Shown here: piece after piece, positions 5,297 through 6,397 of the stretch
How the letters are laid out: each line of letters starts with the position of its first letter
Numbering within the stretch: position 1 is the stretch's first letter
Assembly (NCBI GenBank): GCA_019417145.1
Contig: DXVY01000053.1
Coordinates: 1 to 6,397, forward strand
DNA: 6,397 nt
Reading direction: 5' to 3'
DNA from: Clostridiales bacterium
GTDB taxonomy: Bacteria; Bacillota; Clostridia; Oscillospirales; Acutalibacteraceae
Program-made: the position numbers and the translations under genes
The notes under the pieces: generated by a model
The model's input: the letters and a program-made list of their open reading frames with translations, nothing else
Told to the model about the DNA's origin: nothing
Database searches by the model: none

Positions 5297-6177
5297 ACGA
5301 TTCCCTCCAGTTCGCTTTCCCCGCTGCATTTGCGATAGATGAAAATAAACAGTAGGGCCATGGCCAGCATGACCAGGGATAAAACAGCGGCGAAGGGCAG
5401 GTTCCGGGCGGTGTGCACCTGTTCGTTGATCAGGTTGCCCAGCATGGATACCTTGGCCCCGCCCATCAGGTCGGAGATAAAGAACATGCCCGTGGAGGGT
5501 ACAAAGACCAGCACGCAGCCCGACAGGATGCCCGGCAGGGAGAGGGGCAGCGTGACGGTCAAAAAGGCCCGTATCCTGCCTGCGCCCAGATCCCATGCGG
5601 CCTCCACGGCGGTCCGGTCCAGCTTTTACAGGGAGGAATAGGCCGGCAGGATCATAAAGGGGATCAGGGAGTAAGCCATGCCCAGCAGGGTGGCTCCATA
5701 GTTAAAGATGAGGGACAGGGGTTCTGAGGTAATCCCCCAATTCAGCAGCAGGGTGTTGATCACCCCGTTGCCCCGAAGCATAATGATCCAGCCGTAGGTC
5801 CGCAGCAGAGAATTGGTCCAGAAGGGTATAATAACCAGCAGCATGACCATATTCTTGGCCCGGTCCCGCAGTCGGGACATACAGTAGGCAAAGGGATAGC
5901 CGATGAGAAAGGTGAGCAGGGTGGTTTCCAGGGCCAGCCGGAGAGAGCGCACAAACACGTCGGCTATCATGGGGTCGGCCAGTCGGCTATAGTTTTCCAG
6001 GGTGAAAATGGGCAGGGCGCCGGCGGCCTTGTCCGGCGTCATAAAGCTGATGACCACGATATATAAAAGGGGAAGCAGCACAAAGGCGGCCGTCCAGATA
6101 TACATGGGCAGGACGGCGACCGGCAGTCGGCGGGACGGCCGGCCGGTTGCCGGCTGGCCGTTTGCTCGGCCGCTCAT
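5293..6177 (-). pseudogene. potB: potB permease gene interrupted by one in-frame TAA
   Basis: Reading through one stop gives a 294-residue PotB permease. The first 183 codons (6177-5629) encode an N-terminal membrane part with helices near 24-46, 81-105, 109-131 and 158-180 and family stretches such as IPFWTNSLLRTYGW (117-130). Codon 184 is TAA (5628-5626). The same frame then runs 110 more codons to TGA at 5293, encoding the EAA loop (VEAAWDLGAGRIRAFLTVTL) and ISDLMGGAK, well-known PotB features. E. coli PotB has YASIEKLD here, so a GAA-to-TAA change is the simplest cause. No frameshift is seen and no ribosome binding site supports restart after the stop. A truncated product would lack the ATPase-docking loop and last helices. 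Recent mutation, sequencing error or readthrough are all possible. The start overlaps the potA stop by four bases, with GGAGG (6189-6185) upstream. Confidence 0.9.
6136..6160 (-). other. GC-rich inverted repeat in the first codons of potB
   Basis: Arms CGGCCGGCCGG (6136-6146) and CCGGCTGGCCG (6150-6160) pair over 11 positions with one mismatch around a 3-base loop, covering potB codons 6 to 14. A stable RNA stem this close to the start could slow translation initiation. It may equally be a by-product of a Gly/Pro/Arg-rich N-terminus in GC-rich DNA. Confidence 0.4.
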
Positions 6178-6397
6178 GCTCTCGCCTCCGCTTCCCCGCA
6201 GGAAGACCTGGCGGCCGGCTGGTCTCCGACATAGCCGCCGATAATAGCCCCGTGCGCCGGTTTCCAGGACACGTAGACCGCATCCCCCGCCCGCAGCTGG
6301 TCGCGCAGGCGGCCGTGGCGGTTGGCCTTGACGGTCGTCCCGTCGGACAGGGCCACCGTGGTGCGCAGCAGGGACCCGGTATATTGCTGGTCGGTCA
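6174..6397 (-). CDS. potA: Spermidine/putrescine-type ABC transporter ATP-binding protein PotA, C-terminal end
   Basis: Only the last 74 complete codons are present; the gene enters from the right edge. The peptide contains YTGSLLRTTVALSDGTTVKA and RLRDQLRAGDAVYVSW, the pattern of the TOBE domain at the end of PotA-type ATPases (family example: ...YTGS... GDxVYVSW). The ATPase core with the Walker motifs lies outside the window, so activity cannot be judged. Ala/Arg-rich residues after the TOBE fold form a short variable tail. The stop (TGA, 6176-6174) overlaps the potB start by four bases, as expected for an operon that makes the ATPase first. The identification relies on the TOBE pattern plus the potB-potC-potD genes that follow. 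Confidence 0.82.
   Translation of the reverse strand, partial: TDQQYTGSLLRTTVALSDGTTVKANRHGRLRDQLRAGDAVYVSWKPAHGAIIGGYVGDQPAARSSCGEAEARA

Noticed and set aside
4898..5596. A 232-codon open frame starting inside potB and including the deaminase
   Set aside because: The first 100 residues are potB DNA read out of frame; the true start is ATG at 5296, with GGAGGG 6 bases before and the ATGA overlap.
5293..5607. Separate 104-codon gene for the second half of potB starting at GTG 5607
   Set aside because: The bases before the GTG (CTGGACCGGACCGCC) contain no ribosome binding site, and the protein is the direct in-frame continuation of PotB starting inside the EAA loop.

Overview
The window is GC-rich DNA with all recognisable genes on the minus strand. 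It most likely comes from a Clostridia-type Firmicute such as an Oscillospiraceae-like gut anaerobe. This is inferred from AGGAGG-type ribosome binding sites, GAAC-N4-GTTC (Gram-positive type) LexA boxes, the protein families present and the base composition. I cannot name the genus.

Reading in the direction of transcription (right to left), the window holds the tail of an ABC-importer operon: potA (C-terminal end only, 6397-6174), potB (6177-5293, interrupted by one in-frame TAA), a cytidine-deaminase-family gene (5296-4898), potC (4879-4067), the lipoprotein substrate-binding gene potD (4020-2965), then a metal-type ABC ATPase (znuC-like, 2965-2207) and its permease (znuB-like, 2207-1368). 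Neighbouring genes overlap by 1-4 bases or are separated by less than 50 bases. A strong GC-rich hairpin at 1329-1358 probably ends the transcript. The operon promoter lies off the right edge.

Between that terminator and the next gene is a 356-bp minisatellite (971-1326): 18 head-to-tail units of 19-21 bp, purine- and G-rich on the plus strand, with variant units reused in a patterned order. About 120 bp of plain sequence follows.

Next comes a near-consensus promoter carrying two perfect GAAC-N4-GTTC LexA (SOS) boxes, one between -35 and -10 and one over the expected transcription start. It drives a radical SAM protein of the 'putative DNA modification/repair' type (781 to beyond the left edge).

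The most interesting points are: (i) a radical SAM protein of unproven DNA-repair role that appears to be under tight SOS control; (ii) a Pot-type importer with a non-canonical deaminase gene between its two permease genes, and a substrate-binding protein that seems to lack several classical polyamine-contact residues, so the substrate may not be a plain polyamine; (iii) a metal ATPase/permease pair translationally coupled to potD with no zinc-binding protein gene beside it; (iv) a nonsense codon in potB just before its ATPase-docking loop; and (v) the minisatellite.
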